In this document: in pieces, positions 8,821-18,152 of the stretch
How positions within the stretch are numbered: position 1 is the first letter of the stretch
How the letters are laid out: each line of letters begins with the position of its first letter
DNA from: Glaciecola sp048820975
Lineage (GTDB): Bacteria > Pseudomonadota > Gammaproteobacteria > Enterobacterales > Alteromonadaceae
Direction of reading: 5' to 3'
DNA: 64,000 nucleotides
NCBI RefSeq assembly: GCF_048820975.1
Contig: NZ_JBMEUF010000001.1
Span: 1,736,001 to 1,800,000 of the forward strand
The notes under the pieces: model-generated
Database searches by the model: none
What the model was told of the DNA's origin: nothing
The model's input: only the letters and a program-made list of their open reading frames with translations
Translations under genes and position numbers: made by a program

Positions 8821-10149
8821 TTACAATATAAAGCGTGACAAGTCTTCATTTTCAACCAAGGCTTCGAGGTGCTGATTCACATAAGCTTCATCAACTACTA
8901 GCGCTTCACCTGAACGGTCAGATGCGTTGAAAGAAATTTCTTCCATTAAACGCTCCATCACCGTATGCAAGCGGCGCGCACCTATGTTCTCAGTTTTCTC
9001 ATTCACCTGCCAAGCGGCTTTAGCAATGCGCATTATGCCTGATTCTTCAAAGCTCACATTCACACCTTCAGTGGCAAGTAAGGCCTTGTACTGTTCAGTT
9101 AAAGAAGCATTTGGCTCAGTTAATATACGCACAAAATCTTCTACATTTAATGCTGACAACTCAACACGAATTGGCAAGCGCCCTTGTAGTTCAGGGATAA
9201 GATCAGAAGGTTTAGCCATTTGGAATGCGCCAGAAGCAATAAACAGGATATGATCAGTCTTCACCATCCCATGCTTAGTTGACACCGTTGAACCTTCAAC
9301 TAAAGGCAGTAAATCACGCTGAACACCTTCACGCGACACATCTGCGCCACTATTACCTTCACGCTTACAAATCTTGTCTATTTCGTCAATAAATACAATG
9401 CCCGTTTGCTCAAGTGATTCTATTGCATCTTGCTTAAGATCTTCTTGATTAATTAACTTAACAGACTCTTCTTCCACTAAAATTTTAAACGCTTCTTTAA
9501 TTTTTAGCTTTTTCTTCTTCTTTTTATCACCCGACAAGTTTTGAAACATACCCTGAAGTTGGTTAGTCATTTCTTCCATACCAGGGGGCGCCATAATTTC
9601 TACGCCTACTTGCGGTAAAGCCACATCTAACTCAATTTCTTTATCATCAAGTGAGCCTTCGCGTAACTTTTTACGAAAAACTTGGCGAGCGCCTTTTTCT
9701 TCCACCGGCTCTTTGTCACCAAAAGAGTTTTCAGCGGGTGGAATAAGAATATCTAAGATACGGTCTTCAGCCGCTTCTTCTGCTCGAAATTTAACTTTCT
9801 CAGCCGCTGATTCTTTGGTCATTTTCACGGCGATGTCAGCTAAATCACGTATAATGGTTTCTACTTCTTTCCCTACATACCCTACTTCAGTAAATTTAGT
9901 CGCTTCAACCTTGATAAAAGGGGCATTTGCCAGCTTGGCTAATCTTCGAGCAATTTCAGTTTTACCCACGCCAGTTGGGCCAATCATAAGAATATTCTTA
10001 GGCGTTACTTCTTGGCGAAGTTCAGGTTCAAGCTGCATGCGGCGCCATCTATTTCTAAGCGCAATAGAGACTGAACGTTTAGCCGCAGCTTGGCCAATAA
10101 TATGCTTGTCTAATGCATGTACAATTTCACGGGGAGTCATATCAGACAT
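8821..10149 (-). CDS. hslU: HslU, AAA+ unfoldase of the HslVU protease
   Basis: HslU is the hexameric ATPase that unfolds proteins and feeds them to the HslV peptidase in the cytoplasm. The 442 residues match the usual length. The Walker A motif GPTGVGKT is at about residues 57-64 and Walker B FIDEID at about 253-258. Between them lies the charged I-domain, here with a lysine-rich run near residues 209-215. The C-terminal tail ends LSRFIL, the segment that docks into HslV and activates it. It follows hslV by 32 bases in one operon under the sigma-32 promoter at 10750-10777, and ends at a strong terminator. Identity is certain. Confidence 0.98.
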   Translation of the reverse strand: MSDMTPREIVHALDKHIIGQAAAKRSVSIALRNRWRRMQLEPELRQEVTPKNILMIGPTGVGKTEIARRLAKLANAPFIKVEATKFTEVGYVGKEVETIIRDLADIAVKMTKESAAEKVKFRAEEAAEDRILDILIPPAENSFGDKEPVEEKGARQVFRKKLREGSLDDKEIELDVALPQVGVEIMAPPGMEEMTNQLQGMFQNLSGDKKKKKKLKIKEAFKILVEEESVKLINQEDLKQDAIESLEQTGIVFIDEIDKICKREGNSGADVSREGVQRDLLPLVEGSTVSTKHGMVKTDHILFIASGAFQMAKPSDLIPELQGRLPIRVELSALNVEDFVRILTEPNASLTEQYKALLATEGVNVSFEESGIMRIAKAAWQVNEKTENIGARRLHTVMERLMEEISFNASDRSGEALVVDEAYVNQHLEALVENEDLSRFIL

Positions 10150-10181
10150 AAATTTTCCTATCGTTATTCTTTCAAGCAGGT

Positions 10182-10706
10182 CTAAAAATCAAGTGTTTCG
10201 ATTGTTTGATTTTGATTGGTGAATACACAAATATCACCTGCAATGGTAAGGGATTTTTGCGCAATTTCTTGTGCGCTTAAGTCGGTATTTTGCAGCAATG
10301 CAGTGGCGGCCGATTGCGCGAATGCGCCACCTGAGCCTATGGCGATAAGGTCATTTTCGGGCTGAACAACATCACCAGTACCAGTGATAATAAATGAAGC
10401 GGTATGATCAGCTACAGCTAACAAGGCTTCTAGCTTTCGAAGCGCTCTGTCAGTGCGCCAATCTTTTGCCAGCTCTACGGCTGCGCGGGTTAAATGCCCT
10501 TGATGAATCTCTAATTTGCTTTCAAAACGCTCAAACAGAGTAAATGCGTCAGCGGTGCCGCCAGCAAATCCGGCTAGCACTTTACCGTTGTATAAACGGC
10601 GAACTTTTTTAGCATTACCTTTCATAACGGTATTGCCTAACGATACTTGTCCATCACCGGCCACCACGACTTGATTGCCACGACGTACAGACACAATAGT
10701 TGTCAT
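10182..10706 (-). CDS. hslV: HslV, peptidase subunit of the HslVU protease
   Basis: HslV is the proteasome-like dodecameric peptidase of the bacterial HslVU complex. The 174-residue protein starts MTTIVSVRRG; removal of Met exposes Thr2, the N-terminal nucleophile. Other family signatures are VVAGDGQVSLGNTVMKGNAKKVRRL and LIAIGSGGAFAQSAATAL. The ribosome binding site AGGAG lies just before the ATG. It is the first gene of hslVU, and a sigma-32 promoter sits 44-71 bases upstream. Gene order ftsN-hslV-hslU is the same as in E. coli. Confidence 0.98.
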   Translation of the reverse strand: MTTIVSVRRGNQVVVAGDGQVSLGNTVMKGNAKKVRRLYNGKVLAGFAGGTADAFTLFERFESKLEIHQGHLTRAAVELAKDWRTDRALRKLEALLAVADHTASFIITGTGDVVQPENDLIAIGSGGAFAQSAATALLQNTDLSAQEIAQKSLTIAGDICVFTNQNQTIETLDF

Positions 10707-10749
10707 ATTCTACTCCTAATAATGCCGCTTGAACGGCTGTATCAAAAGT

Positions 10750-10777
10750 AAATGGGGCATCTGCTACGTAATTCAAG
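10750..10777 (-). promoter_or_regulatory. Sigma-32 (heat-shock) promoter of hslVU
   Basis: Read on the minus strand, CTTGAAT (10771-10777) is followed after 13 bases by CCCCATTT (10750-10757). This matches the RpoH consensus (CTTGAAA, 11-16 bases, CCCCATNT) almost exactly. It lies 44 bases upstream of hslV, where RpoH-driven transcription is known in E. coli. Confidence 0.88.
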
Positions 10778-10817
10778 GCTCATTTACAAGAATAAACGCC
10801 AATTTAGCGGCCAAGTG

Positions 10818-11453
10818 CTACCAAATTTTGCAGCGCTGAATATCATTGCGCTTAAGTGTATGGCGGTCTTTCTCGGCGTCACGCTTGTGTTCGTATGGCC
10901 CGAGTACCACTCTGTACCATTTCCCGCCGTTGCTTTCAATTACGCGAGACTCAAACCCTTGAAAGGCAAGTCTAGCTTTTAATTCTTCAGCTCTTTCTGC
11001 GGTTCTAAATGAGCCACACTGCATAATGTATTCGCGGTCACTTTCTTTGGGGCCTGTAGCATCCACTTCTACAGAGGCTTCAGGTAAGGCATCAATGTAC
11101 TCCCACTCTTCTTCACCTAATACGGGTAAAGGAGGTAAGGGCGGCACTTCACTTTGTACATCATTTACTACCTCTAGGGGCGAGCTGCTGTCATCTTCGC
11201 CACTTTCCATAACAGGCGTTTCATCTTGAGATGAACCACTAGGGGCTTGCTGGTCAGGTTCAACATCACTTTTTTGCAGCGCGTATAAACCATAAATAAA
11301 AGCCACAATAACAAGCACCGCTAAAACAATACGCGCCCACGGGGTTGTGGCAGCAAGTTGCGTCTGCTTTTGTGGTTTGGTTGATTTTGCACGCGTAGCC
11401 GGTTTGCGCTTGCGGGCTTGAGGTTTGCGTTTTACGTAGTCTTTTGGAGCCAT
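10818..11453 (-). CDS. ftsN: FtsN-like SPOR-domain cell division protein
   Basis: FtsN is a bitopic inner-membrane protein that triggers septal peptidoglycan synthesis. This 211-residue protein has a short, very basic cytoplasmic N-terminus (residues 1-35), one membrane helix at about 41-59, an acidic and proline-rich periplasmic linker, and a C-terminal SPOR domain from about residue 138 that would bind denuded glycan. It is shorter than E. coli FtsN (319), mainly in the linker. The position between priA and hslV is the conserved location of ftsN. Identity as a SPOR protein is certain; calling it FtsN rests on context and topology. Confidence 0.88.
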   Translation of the reverse strand: MAPKDYVKRKPQARKRKPATRAKSTKPQKQTQLAATTPWARIVLAVLVIVAFIYGLYALQKSDVEPDQQAPSGSSQDETPVMESGEDDSSSPLEVVNDVQSEVPPLPPLPVLGEEEWEYIDALPEASVEVDATGPKESDREYIMQCGSFRTAERAEELKARLAFQGFESRVIESNGGKWYRVVLGPYEHKRDAEKDRHTLKRNDIQRCKIW

Positions 11454-11551
11454 TGTGCCTGTATTAACCCAGTTTTATTATTGTGATGCTAGCAGCAACA
11501 CAGTATAAGAAATTTACCTTGTATTAAACACACATTTTTTCAAACATTTGT

Positions 11552-13747
11552 TTAACTAAAGTCGGTTGGCATAATATCTACTATCCAACGAAGCTTAGCC
11601 GCAAATTGATGCTTCTCTAAAGCTTCTTTTGCTTGCTGCATTGCTTTTACCAAATAAGCACTTGAGTTTGACTGCGCTACCGTAATGAATCGATACCGCC
11701 CTTGCTTTTTTTCTACTCCTGCGGGGAAAGGCCCCACAAATTCTAGTTGCTTAAACTGCCCTAACAACTGCCCTGCATATTCTAAAAAGTTAAGAATAGG
11801 GGCAAGTTCGGTGTGCTCTACCCGAATAGCTGCTTGATAGCTAGCAGGCGGCAGCTTAGCTGCAATCCGTTCACTTAATAATGTTCGAGCAAAATGACTA
11901 TATCCGTTGTTGACCAAATCTTGCAATAACGGGTGCCCTACTTGATAGCTTTGAAGCCAAACTTCCCCGGGCTTATTCTCGCGCCCTGCTCTTCCACTAA
12001 GTTGCGTTACTAACTGCGCTAGTTTTTCTGGTGCGCGGTAGTCTGAACTAAACAAAAATGAATCTACATTTAAAATGAGCGCTAGGGTAACATTGGGGAA
12101 ATGATGCCCTTTTGAAAGTATTTGTGTACCTACCAATAGCTGATGTTTGTTTTGATTTATTTCGGTAAGTAGCTCATTTAATTTTCTTTTGCCACGGGTG
12201 GAATCACTGTCAATTCGCACGCACGAATAATCGCTAAAACGCTTAGCCAGTATTTGCTGTATTTGCTCGGTACCAATTCCTTGTGTGCTTACATTTTTAG
12301 AATGGCACTTTTTACACGAATGCTGGTAGGGCTCAAACTTACCGCATCTGTGGCATTGCAAATTGTGCGCACTTAAGTGCACTGTGAATGGGTTGTCGCA
12401 ATCTAAGCAAGTTTCAACATGCCCGCACTGTTCGCAAATTAACGCTGGCGCATAGCCTCGTCGGTTCACATATATGAGTACTTGATTACCCGCTTTGAGC
12501 TGCTGCTCTATTCGCATCATCATTGATGGCGCTATGCCTGCGTCAAGTACCTGACCACCTAGGTCAATTAGGTGCTGGGTTGGCATGCTCGCGCTACCCG
12601 CACGCTGCGCTAAAATTAAATGACGATACTTATGACTAAGTGCATTATGCAGGCTTTCTAGCGACGGCGTAGCGGTCCCTAAAACCAAGGGGATGTTATA
12701 CTGATTTGCTCTATAGGCCGCAATATCACGGGCATGGTAGCGAAGTTTATCTTGTTGTTTGTATGATTCATCGTGCTCTTCATCTACAATAATCATACCG
12801 GGCTTTGCTAATGGCAAAAATACTGACGAACGCGTACCAATGAACACCGCCATTTGATTGTGCTTAGCTTGTTGCCATACTTGAAGGCGCTCATTATCGG
12901 TTAAAGCCGAATGCCACACCGCCACCACATTCCCAAAGCGCTCTTCAAACCGCTTAACCGTTTGCGGAGTTAGCCCTATTTCAGGCACTAAAATAAGCAC
13001 CTGCTGACCTTGTTGTAGTACTTCTTCAATAACTTGCAAATATACTTCGGTTTTCCCGCTACCGGTAACCCCTTCAATCAAAAAACCAGTGTAGCCTTCG
13101 GCTTGATTAATACTGGCTATAGCAATTGCCTGCTCAGGGTTGGCTCGCTTCTTTTCGCCCAGCAGCATGTTTTCTTGCCATGTATTGGTTTTTGGCGTTT
13201 GCAAATTAACGTGTACCAATGATTTATCAACGAGGCCCTTTACTATGGAAGGCGAATAAGCTTTTTTTGCATCTTTTAACAACATTGGATGCGAGCTTAT
13301 GTACTGAAACAGTTGCGCTTGCTTTTTACTGCGTTTAAACGTTTCAATGAGATCTGATTGCGATATTTTAGCTAAGCTTTCTTTGCAAACATGCAGGTAT
13401 TCAAGCGCTGTAAGCTCTGCGCTTTCGCCTTTGCGAAGGAGTGTAGGAAGCATAGCTGACAACACTTCACCCATAGGATAAATATAAAAACGAGATATCC
13501 ACTTAGCCAAGCTCATAAGCTCTTGGCTGAAAATAGGCGCCGTGTCTAAGGGTTTTATAGCGGGCTTTACTTTTGCGGCATCAAACTCGCACTCGCTATT
13601 TACCGCCAATACCACTCCCACCCGTTTTTTATTGCCAAAGGGCACTTGTACGCGCCCGCCAATTGGATAGTCGTTAAGCTGTTCTTTACTAATTGAATAT
13701 GCAAAGTCACGATGCAAGGGTACGGCCAAAGCAACACTTAAATACAT
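11552..13747 (-). CDS. priA: PriA, primosomal replication restart helicase
   Basis: PriA binds stalled or repaired forks and loads the replicative helicase through PriB/PriC and DnaT. With the start at 13747 the protein is 731 residues, the size of E. coli PriA, and begins MYLSVALAVPLHRDFAYSI as the family does; a longer in-frame extension to 13825 looks non-coding and is left out. Walker A GVTGSGKT is at about 226-233 and the DEEH box at 323-326. Two zinc sites follow in the segment with CEQCGH, CLDC, CHRCG and CKKCH, and helicase motif V/VI residues include the LSGRAGR segment. It is followed on the same strand by ftsN after 98 bases and is transcribed divergently from rpmE. Confidence 0.97.
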   Translation of the reverse strand: MYLSVALAVPLHRDFAYSISKEQLNDYPIGGRVQVPFGNKKRVGVVLAVNSECEFDAAKVKPAIKPLDTAPIFSQELMSLAKWISRFYIYPMGEVLSAMLPTLLRKGESAELTALEYLHVCKESLAKISQSDLIETFKRSKKQAQLFQYISSHPMLLKDAKKAYSPSIVKGLVDKSLVHVNLQTPKTNTWQENMLLGEKKRANPEQAIAIASINQAEGYTGFLIEGVTGSGKTEVYLQVIEEVLQQGQQVLILVPEIGLTPQTVKRFEERFGNVVAVWHSALTDNERLQVWQQAKHNQMAVFIGTRSSVFLPLAKPGMIIVDEEHDESYKQQDKLRYHARDIAAYRANQYNIPLVLGTATPSLESLHNALSHKYRHLILAQRAGSASMPTQHLIDLGGQVLDAGIAPSMMMRIEQQLKAGNQVLIYVNRRGYAPALICEQCGHVETCLDCDNPFTVHLSAHNLQCHRCGKFEPYQHSCKKCHSKNVSTQGIGTEQIQQILAKRFSDYSCVRIDSDSTRGKRKLNELLTEINQNKHQLLVGTQILSKGHHFPNVTLALILNVDSFLFSSDYRAPEKLAQLVTQLSGRAGRENKPGEVWLQSYQVGHPLLQDLVNNGYSHFARTLLSERIAAKLPPASYQAAIRVEHTELAPILNFLEYAGQLLGQFKQLEFVGPFPAGVEKKQGRYRFITVAQSNSSAYLVKAMQQAKEALEKHQFAAKLRWIVDIMPTDFS

Positions 13748-13952
13748 GGTAGGCTGGATAGATGGTAGTGAGTCGGGCAAGGCACTAATTTTTCTGTAAA
13801 CTGGAATAAAGATAAAATACCACAAACTTATCGCTTTTATCAGCCATGAAATAAAAACAACTTGAATTAAGTGCTGTGTTTATATAAACTCCGCTCTCCA
13901 AAATTCCGAGTATAGCAATGCTGTACTCATTTTTAATTAACGACGTTTGGTG

Positions 13953-13969
13953 TGCAACTTCGGGTTGTA
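13953..13969 (+). promoter_or_regulatory. Small leader hairpin upstream of rpmE
   Basis: TGCAAC (13953-13958) can pair with GTTGTA (13964-13969) around a UUCGG loop, about 33 bases before the rpmE start. L31 synthesis is autoregulated at its leader in some enterobacteria; whether this hairpin takes part is inference. Confidence 0.35.
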
Positions 13970-14001
13970 TAGCGAGACGGCCTTGTAAATATAGGTAAAC
14001 C

Positions 14002-14214
14002 ATGAAAGCTGATATCCATCCAAAATACGAAGAAATGACTGCAACTTGTTCTTGCGGAAACGTAATGAAAATCCGTTCTACTCTAGGTAAAGATATTAAC
14101 CTAGACGTATGTTCAGCATGTCACCCTTTCTACACTGGTAAGCAACGTAACGTTGATACTGGTGGCCGTGTTGATCGCTTTAAGAAGCGTTTTGGTGCAC
14201 TTAAAGCTAAGTAA
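14002..14214 (+). CDS. rpmE: Ribosomal protein L31, zinc-binding form
   Basis: This is large-subunit protein bL31 at its usual length of 70 residues. Four cysteines in the zinc-ribbon arrangement (C16, C18, C37, C40) identify the zinc-containing type, which is replaced by a Cys-less paralogue in zinc starvation in many bacteria; no such paralogue is in this window. It starts MKADIHPKYEEM and has the family motif CHPFYTGKQ. It is monocistronic, divergent from priA, with a terminator 30 bases after the stop. Confidence 0.98.
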   Translation: MKADIHPKYEEMTATCSCGNVMKIRSTLGKDINLDVCSACHPFYTGKQRNVDTGGRVDRFKKRFGALKAK

Positions 14215-14243
14215 GCATTACGCTAATTTAGATGAAAAATTAG

Positions 14244-14269
14244 AAAGCCGCTATTTAGCGGCTTTTTTT
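14244..14269 (+). terminator. Intrinsic terminator after rpmE
   Basis: AAAGCCGCT (14244-14252) and AGCGGCTTT (14257-14265) form a perfect 9-bp stem with an ATTT loop, followed by a run of seven Ts. It stands between convergent rpmE and the DUF302 gene. Confidence 0.93.
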
Positions 14270-14293
14270 ATGCCGGTTAATTTTTTAAGAGTT

Positions 14294-14746
14294 TTATTTT
14301 TTAGCAACAGTGGCTTTTGACAAACTGCTCAGCACACCTGAAATTTTAACAATTAGTTCATCGCACCCTACCATTTCATGACGCGCTTTAAGATAACTAG
14401 GATTGTTATAAGATAACCACACTTTATCATTAGCATCTTGGCTAACGAGTATTTTCTGCGGTAAATCAATCGCAAGGTTTTGCGCACATTGCATTAAGGG
14501 TGTCCCTACTTTGGGATTACCAAAAATAATCGTTTCAGTGGGCCGAAGTGCAAGCCCTACGCCGCTAGCATTTTCTGAATGATTCACGCGGGCAAATAAA
14601 CTCAAGCCTTTATTCTTAGCGATACTTTCAAATCGGTCAGCGGTTTCTTTTACAGAATATGGGCTTTGAACCGACACTAGCCCCTCAGATGCAAGTGCTG
14701 CATGTGACAACATAAGTAACGCTGCCCCTATTGCCATGATTTTCAT
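14294..14746 (-). CDS. DUF302 family periplasmic protein
   Basis: This is a 150-residue protein with a signal peptide (cleavage expected after ALA at about residue 19). The rest matches the DUF302 fold: an N-terminal GLVSVQSPYSVKETADRF, the mid-segment FARVNHSENASGVGLALRPTE, and IIFGNPKVGTPLMQ. Biochemical function of the family is not settled. It is monocistronic, convergent with rpmE. A GGGGTAA ribosome binding site precedes the ATG. Confidence 0.85.
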   Translation of the reverse strand: MKIMAIGAALLMLSHAALASEGLVSVQSPYSVKETADRFESIAKNKGLSLFARVNHSENASGVGLALRPTETIIFGNPKVGTPLMQCAQNLAIDLPQKILVSQDANDKVWLSYNNPSYLKARHEMVGCDELIVKISGVLSSLSKATVAKK

Positions 14747-15032
14747 TATTTACCCCAATGCTGATTTAACCAATTTGACCTTACAAATAACATATAAAGA
14801 CGACTTTAGCAGTAACATTCACCAAACAACGGTTTTCAATGACGAACATTCATACAATTAATTAACATGTTGATTTTATTTTGTAGCCCTTGATTTACTT
14901 GGTCTAACCAGTTGCTATTAGCGCCTTATTACGGCTAGGCTAGCGTTTTATCTGAATAAATTTGTGTTATTGTGCTTACAAATATTATTTTCTTATTTCA
15001 CTAACATAATTCTCGTAAGGACTTATACCTAG

Positions 15033-16277
15033 ATGTCTGATTTTCGCCAACGAGCACTGGATTATCATGAGTTTCCCAAGCCAGGGAAAATAAGTGTTGA
15101 GCTTTCAACACCTGCGGCCACTGTAGATGACCTCGCCTTAGCATACAGCCCCGGTGTGGCCGAGCCTGTGCGCGAAATAGCAGCCGATCCTAACGAAGCG
15201 TATCGCTATACGGCAAAGGGCAATATGGTAGCTGTTATATCAAATGGCACCGCTATTTTGGGGCTGGGAAATTTAGGTCCTTTGGCTTCGAAACCGGTTA
15301 TGGAAGGTAAGGCTCTGTTGTTCAAACGCTTTGCTGGCTTAGATTCAATTGATATTGAAGTCAAACACAGAACCACCGAAGAATTTATTAACACCGTTGC
15401 AAACATTGCTGACACTTTTGGCGGTATTAACTTAGAAGATATAAAAGCACCTGAGTGTTTTGAAATTGAAAAAGAGTTAATTAAACGCTGCAAAATACCC
15501 ATTTTTCATGATGACCAACACGGCACGGCTATAGTTACCGCCGCAGGCATGCTTAACGCCTTAGAGATTCAAGGCAAAAATATTAACGAAGTAAAAATTG
15601 TTTGCTTAGGTGCCGGAGCAGCCGCGGTTGCATGCATGGAATTGCTTATTAAATGCGGCGCATTGCGTGAAAAAATCTATATGCTTGATCGCCAAGGTGT
15701 AATTCATACTCGCCGTGAATCATTAACTGAGCACAAAGCGCTATTTGCCAATAACACTGATAGCCGAACATTAGAAGATGTGATGGACGGCGCTGATGTA
15801 TTTTTAGGTGTGTCAGGCCCTGACTTGCTGCCACCTGAAACACTGGCCCTAATGGCTGACAATCCAATTGTATTTGCATGTTCAAACCCTGATCCAGAAA
15901 TTACCCCCGAGCTAGCCTTTGAGGTGCGCCAAGACTTAATTATGGCTACCGGACGCTCTGACTACCCTAACCAGGTAAATAATGTACTGTGCTTTCCATT
16001 TATTTTTAGAGGAGCATTGGATGTTAGGGCTTCTGAAATAAACGACGAAATGAAAGTGGCAGCTGTTGAGGCCATTAGAAGCGTATCAAAAATGTCAGTG
16101 CCACAGGAAGTGCTAGAAGCTAGTAACAGTGAATCACTTAGCTTCGGTAAAGACTATATTATTCCTAAACCTATGGATCCAAGATTGTGCAAAACCATTG
16201 CAACGGCCGTAGCGCAAGCTGCGATTGATTCTGGGGTGGCAGCCATTGAAACCCTGCCTAGTGACTATTTAGCGTAA
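15033..16277 (+). CDS. NAD(P)-dependent malic enzyme, short form
   Basis: Malic enzyme decarboxylates malate to pyruvate with NAD(P)+. This 414-residue protein has the malic N-terminal domain (AYSPGVAEPVREIA, GNMVAVISNGTAILGLGN, FGGINLEDIKAPECFEIE) and the NAD-binding domain (IVCLGAGAAAVAC, IFACSNPDPEITPE-like motif). It lacks the C-terminal phosphotransacetylase-like domain of MaeB, so it is the short form found in many bacteria. An AAGGA lies about 12 bases upstream of the ATG. The gene is monocistronic and ends in a terminator shared with ahpF. Cofactor preference cannot be told. Confidence 0.92.
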   Translation: MSDFRQRALDYHEFPKPGKISVELSTPAATVDDLALAYSPGVAEPVREIAADPNEAYRYTAKGNMVAVISNGTAILGLGNLGPLASKPVMEGKALLFKRFAGLDSIDIEVKHRTTEEFINTVANIADTFGGINLEDIKAPECFEIEKELIKRCKIPIFHDDQHGTAIVTAAGMLNALEIQGKNINEVKIVCLGAGAAAVACMELLIKCGALREKIYMLDRQGVIHTRRESLTEHKALFANNTDSRTLEDVMDGADVFLGVSGPDLLPPETLALMADNPIVFACSNPDPEITPELAFEVRQDLIMATGRSDYPNQVNNVLCFPFIFRGALDVRASEINDEMKVAAVEAIRSVSKMSVPQEVLEASNSESLSFGKDYIIPKPMDPRLCKTIATAVAQAAIDSGVAAIETLPSDYLA

Positions 16278-16283
16278 GCCATT

Positions 16284-16320
16284 AAAAAAGGGCATGCAAA
16301 CAAGGTTTACATGCCCTTTT
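16284..16320. terminator. Bidirectional terminator between the malic enzyme gene and ahpF
   Basis: AAAAGGGCATG (16286-16296) and CATGCCCTTTT (16310-16320) form an 11-bp stem; the loop can pair further (AAAC with GTTT). There are A and T runs on both sides, so it can act for both convergent genes. Confidence 0.9.
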
Positions 16321-16335
16321 CTCACTTAGCTGCTG

Positions 16336-17928
16336 TTATGCAGCTTGTTCTTTTTCAGCTTGCTCGCTCACCGGATTCATTAGTAAGTAGTCAAACGCTG
16401 CTAACGATGCTTTTGCACCTTCACCCATTGCTACAACAATTTGCTTATACGGAACGGTTGTTACATCACCACAAGCAAATATACCGCTTTCACTGGTGGC
16501 GCCCTTTTCATTGATAATGATTTCGCCGTACTTAGTTAAATCAACTACGCCTTGCATTACTTTAGAGTTAGGTACTAAGCCAATTTGTACAAATATACCT
16601 TGTAGTGGCTGTTGTTTAACTTCTTCGGTAGCGCGGTCAATATACTCAATTGCCGTTACCTTACCGTTTTCAGCAATTACTTGCTTAGTCGCTGCATTTT
16701 TAACAACGGTAATGTTGTCACGTTTATATAGCTGTTCAACAAGTACTTGGTCGGCTTTAAGTTCAGGCAGGAACTCATAAACCGTTACCGACTTAACAAT
16801 TCCAGCTAAATCTAGCGCCGCTTCTACACCTGAGTTACCCCCGCCTATTACAGCTACATCTTTACCTTTATAAAAAGGGCCGTCGCAGTGCGGGCAATAA
16901 GCTACGCCGTTACCGATGTTCTCTTTCTCACCAGGTACACCTAGCTCTCTCCAGTTTGCACCGGTTGCCACAATAATTGAGCGGGTACGTACCACTTCGC
17001 CATTACTTAGGGTAAGTGTTTTAATCGTACCGTTTTCAATTTTATCTACGCGAATGTGTTCTTTCTTGATGATTTCGTGCTCATCTAAGTGTTCAACCAA
17101 AGAACCCGTTAACTCAGGGCCTGTGGTGTACTTCACAGAAATAAGATTTTCAATGCCCATGGTATCTTTCACTTGGCCACCAAAGCGGTCTGCAATAATC
17201 GTAACCGCCAAGCCTTTACGAGCTGAATAGATTGCCGCAGATATACCTGCTGGACCACCACCAATTACCGCTACATCTTGCAAAGGAATTTCTTCTGCGT
17301 TGCTGTCTTGCTCTAAAATTTCAGGCTGCGCGGCACTTAGCTTTTCAATAATACCGGCAATCTCAACTTTACCACTGGCAAACACTTCGCCATTCATATA
17401 AACAGTAGGTACACCCTGTATGTTGTTTTCTTCAATCAATTCAGGATAAACGCCGCCGTCTATCATCTCAGCTTCAATGTTAGGATTAAGCAAGGCAAAC
17501 TGATTCATAGCTTGAACTACATCAGGGCATGCATGGCATGACAAGCTTACGTATACTTGGAATTTAAGCTTATCTTTTACTTTTTTAACCATATTTTGAA
17601 TGCTTTCATCAAGCTTTAATTGGCTACCGCCTGCTTGTAGCACGGCTAAAATAAGTGAGTTAAATTCGTGTCCGCCTGGTACACCTGAAAAAGTAATGCC
17701 GGTGTCTTCACCGTTAGCTTGCACTAAAAAGCTGACAGGGCTGCGCAATGTGTCACTGCGATCACTCTCAACTAAGGTAATTTTGTTCGACGTGCTAGCC
17801 AACTGTGACAACATCTCTTTTAACTCAGCGCGCTTTTCGTGCTCGCCTGTTTGAAGAACAAAAGTAATGTCCTTGCTTAAATCTTTCATATAGCCTTTTA
17901 AGGCGTTTAATATATCTTGAGTTAACAT
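16336..17928 (-). CDS. ahpF: AhpF, alkyl hydroperoxide reductase flavoprotein subunit
   Basis: AhpF passes electrons from NADH to the peroxiredoxin AhpC. It has an N-terminal double thioredoxin-like domain with a CHAC active site, followed by a thioredoxin-reductase-like FAD/NAD domain with the CPHC redox pair, the FAD motif VIGGGPAGISAAIYSARKG and the NAD motif VIGGGNSGVEAALDLAG. The start is set at 17928 (530 residues) because a GAGGA sits 8 bases upstream; the earlier in-frame ATG at 17943 overlaps that ribosome binding site. It lies downstream of ahpC with 277 bases between, holding two hairpins. The tail ends at a shared terminator. Confidence 0.96.
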   Translation of the reverse strand: MLTQDILNALKGYMKDLSKDITFVLQTGEHEKRAELKEMLSQLASTSNKITLVESDRSDTLRSPVSFLVQANGEDTGITFSGVPGGHEFNSLILAVLQAGGSQLKLDESIQNMVKKVKDKLKFQVYVSLSCHACPDVVQAMNQFALLNPNIEAEMIDGGVYPELIEENNIQGVPTVYMNGEVFASGKVEIAGIIEKLSAAQPEILEQDSNAEEIPLQDVAVIGGGPAGISAAIYSARKGLAVTIIADRFGGQVKDTMGIENLISVKYTTGPELTGSLVEHLDEHEIIKKEHIRVDKIENGTIKTLTLSNGEVVRTRSIIVATGANWRELGVPGEKENIGNGVAYCPHCDGPFYKGKDVAVIGGGNSGVEAALDLAGIVKSVTVYEFLPELKADQVLVEQLYKRDNITVVKNAATKQVIAENGKVTAIEYIDRATEEVKQQPLQGIFVQIGLVPNSKVMQGVVDLTKYGEIIINEKGATSESGIFACGDVTTVPYKQIVVAMGEGAKASLAAFDYLLMNPVSEQAEKEQAA

Positions 17929-18073
17929 AGGTGTAATCCTCATAGTTCGAAAATGGATAAGTGCTCAACACTTCTAATTTAAAGGTATGAGCGTACCGTC
18001 AGCAAAAGTTTCTGCTTAACTGTGTAAAATGGTTAATTAACTTTCTGGGCTGCTTAGTTGATGTAGAATCAAT

Positions 18074-18130
18074 AGGAAGTAAATGATTGATGTGCATCTT
18101 GTTATGTAGCATAGCAATCGTTTACTTCCT
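18074..18130. repeat. 16-bp imperfect inverted repeat between ahpC and ahpF
   Basis: The arms 18074-18089 (AGGAAGTAAATGATTG) and 18115-18130 (CAATCGTTTACTTCCT) match at 15 of 16 positions with 25 bases between. It lies 145-200 bases upstream of ahpF. It may fold in the ahpCF transcript or be bound as DNA. Confidence 0.6.
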
Positions 18131-18152
18131 TCACCCTAAGGGCTTTGAAAGT

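Noticed and set aside
13748..13825. A longer N-terminus for PriA
   Set aside because: The extra 26 codons are unlike any PriA N-terminus; the start at 13747 matches the family.
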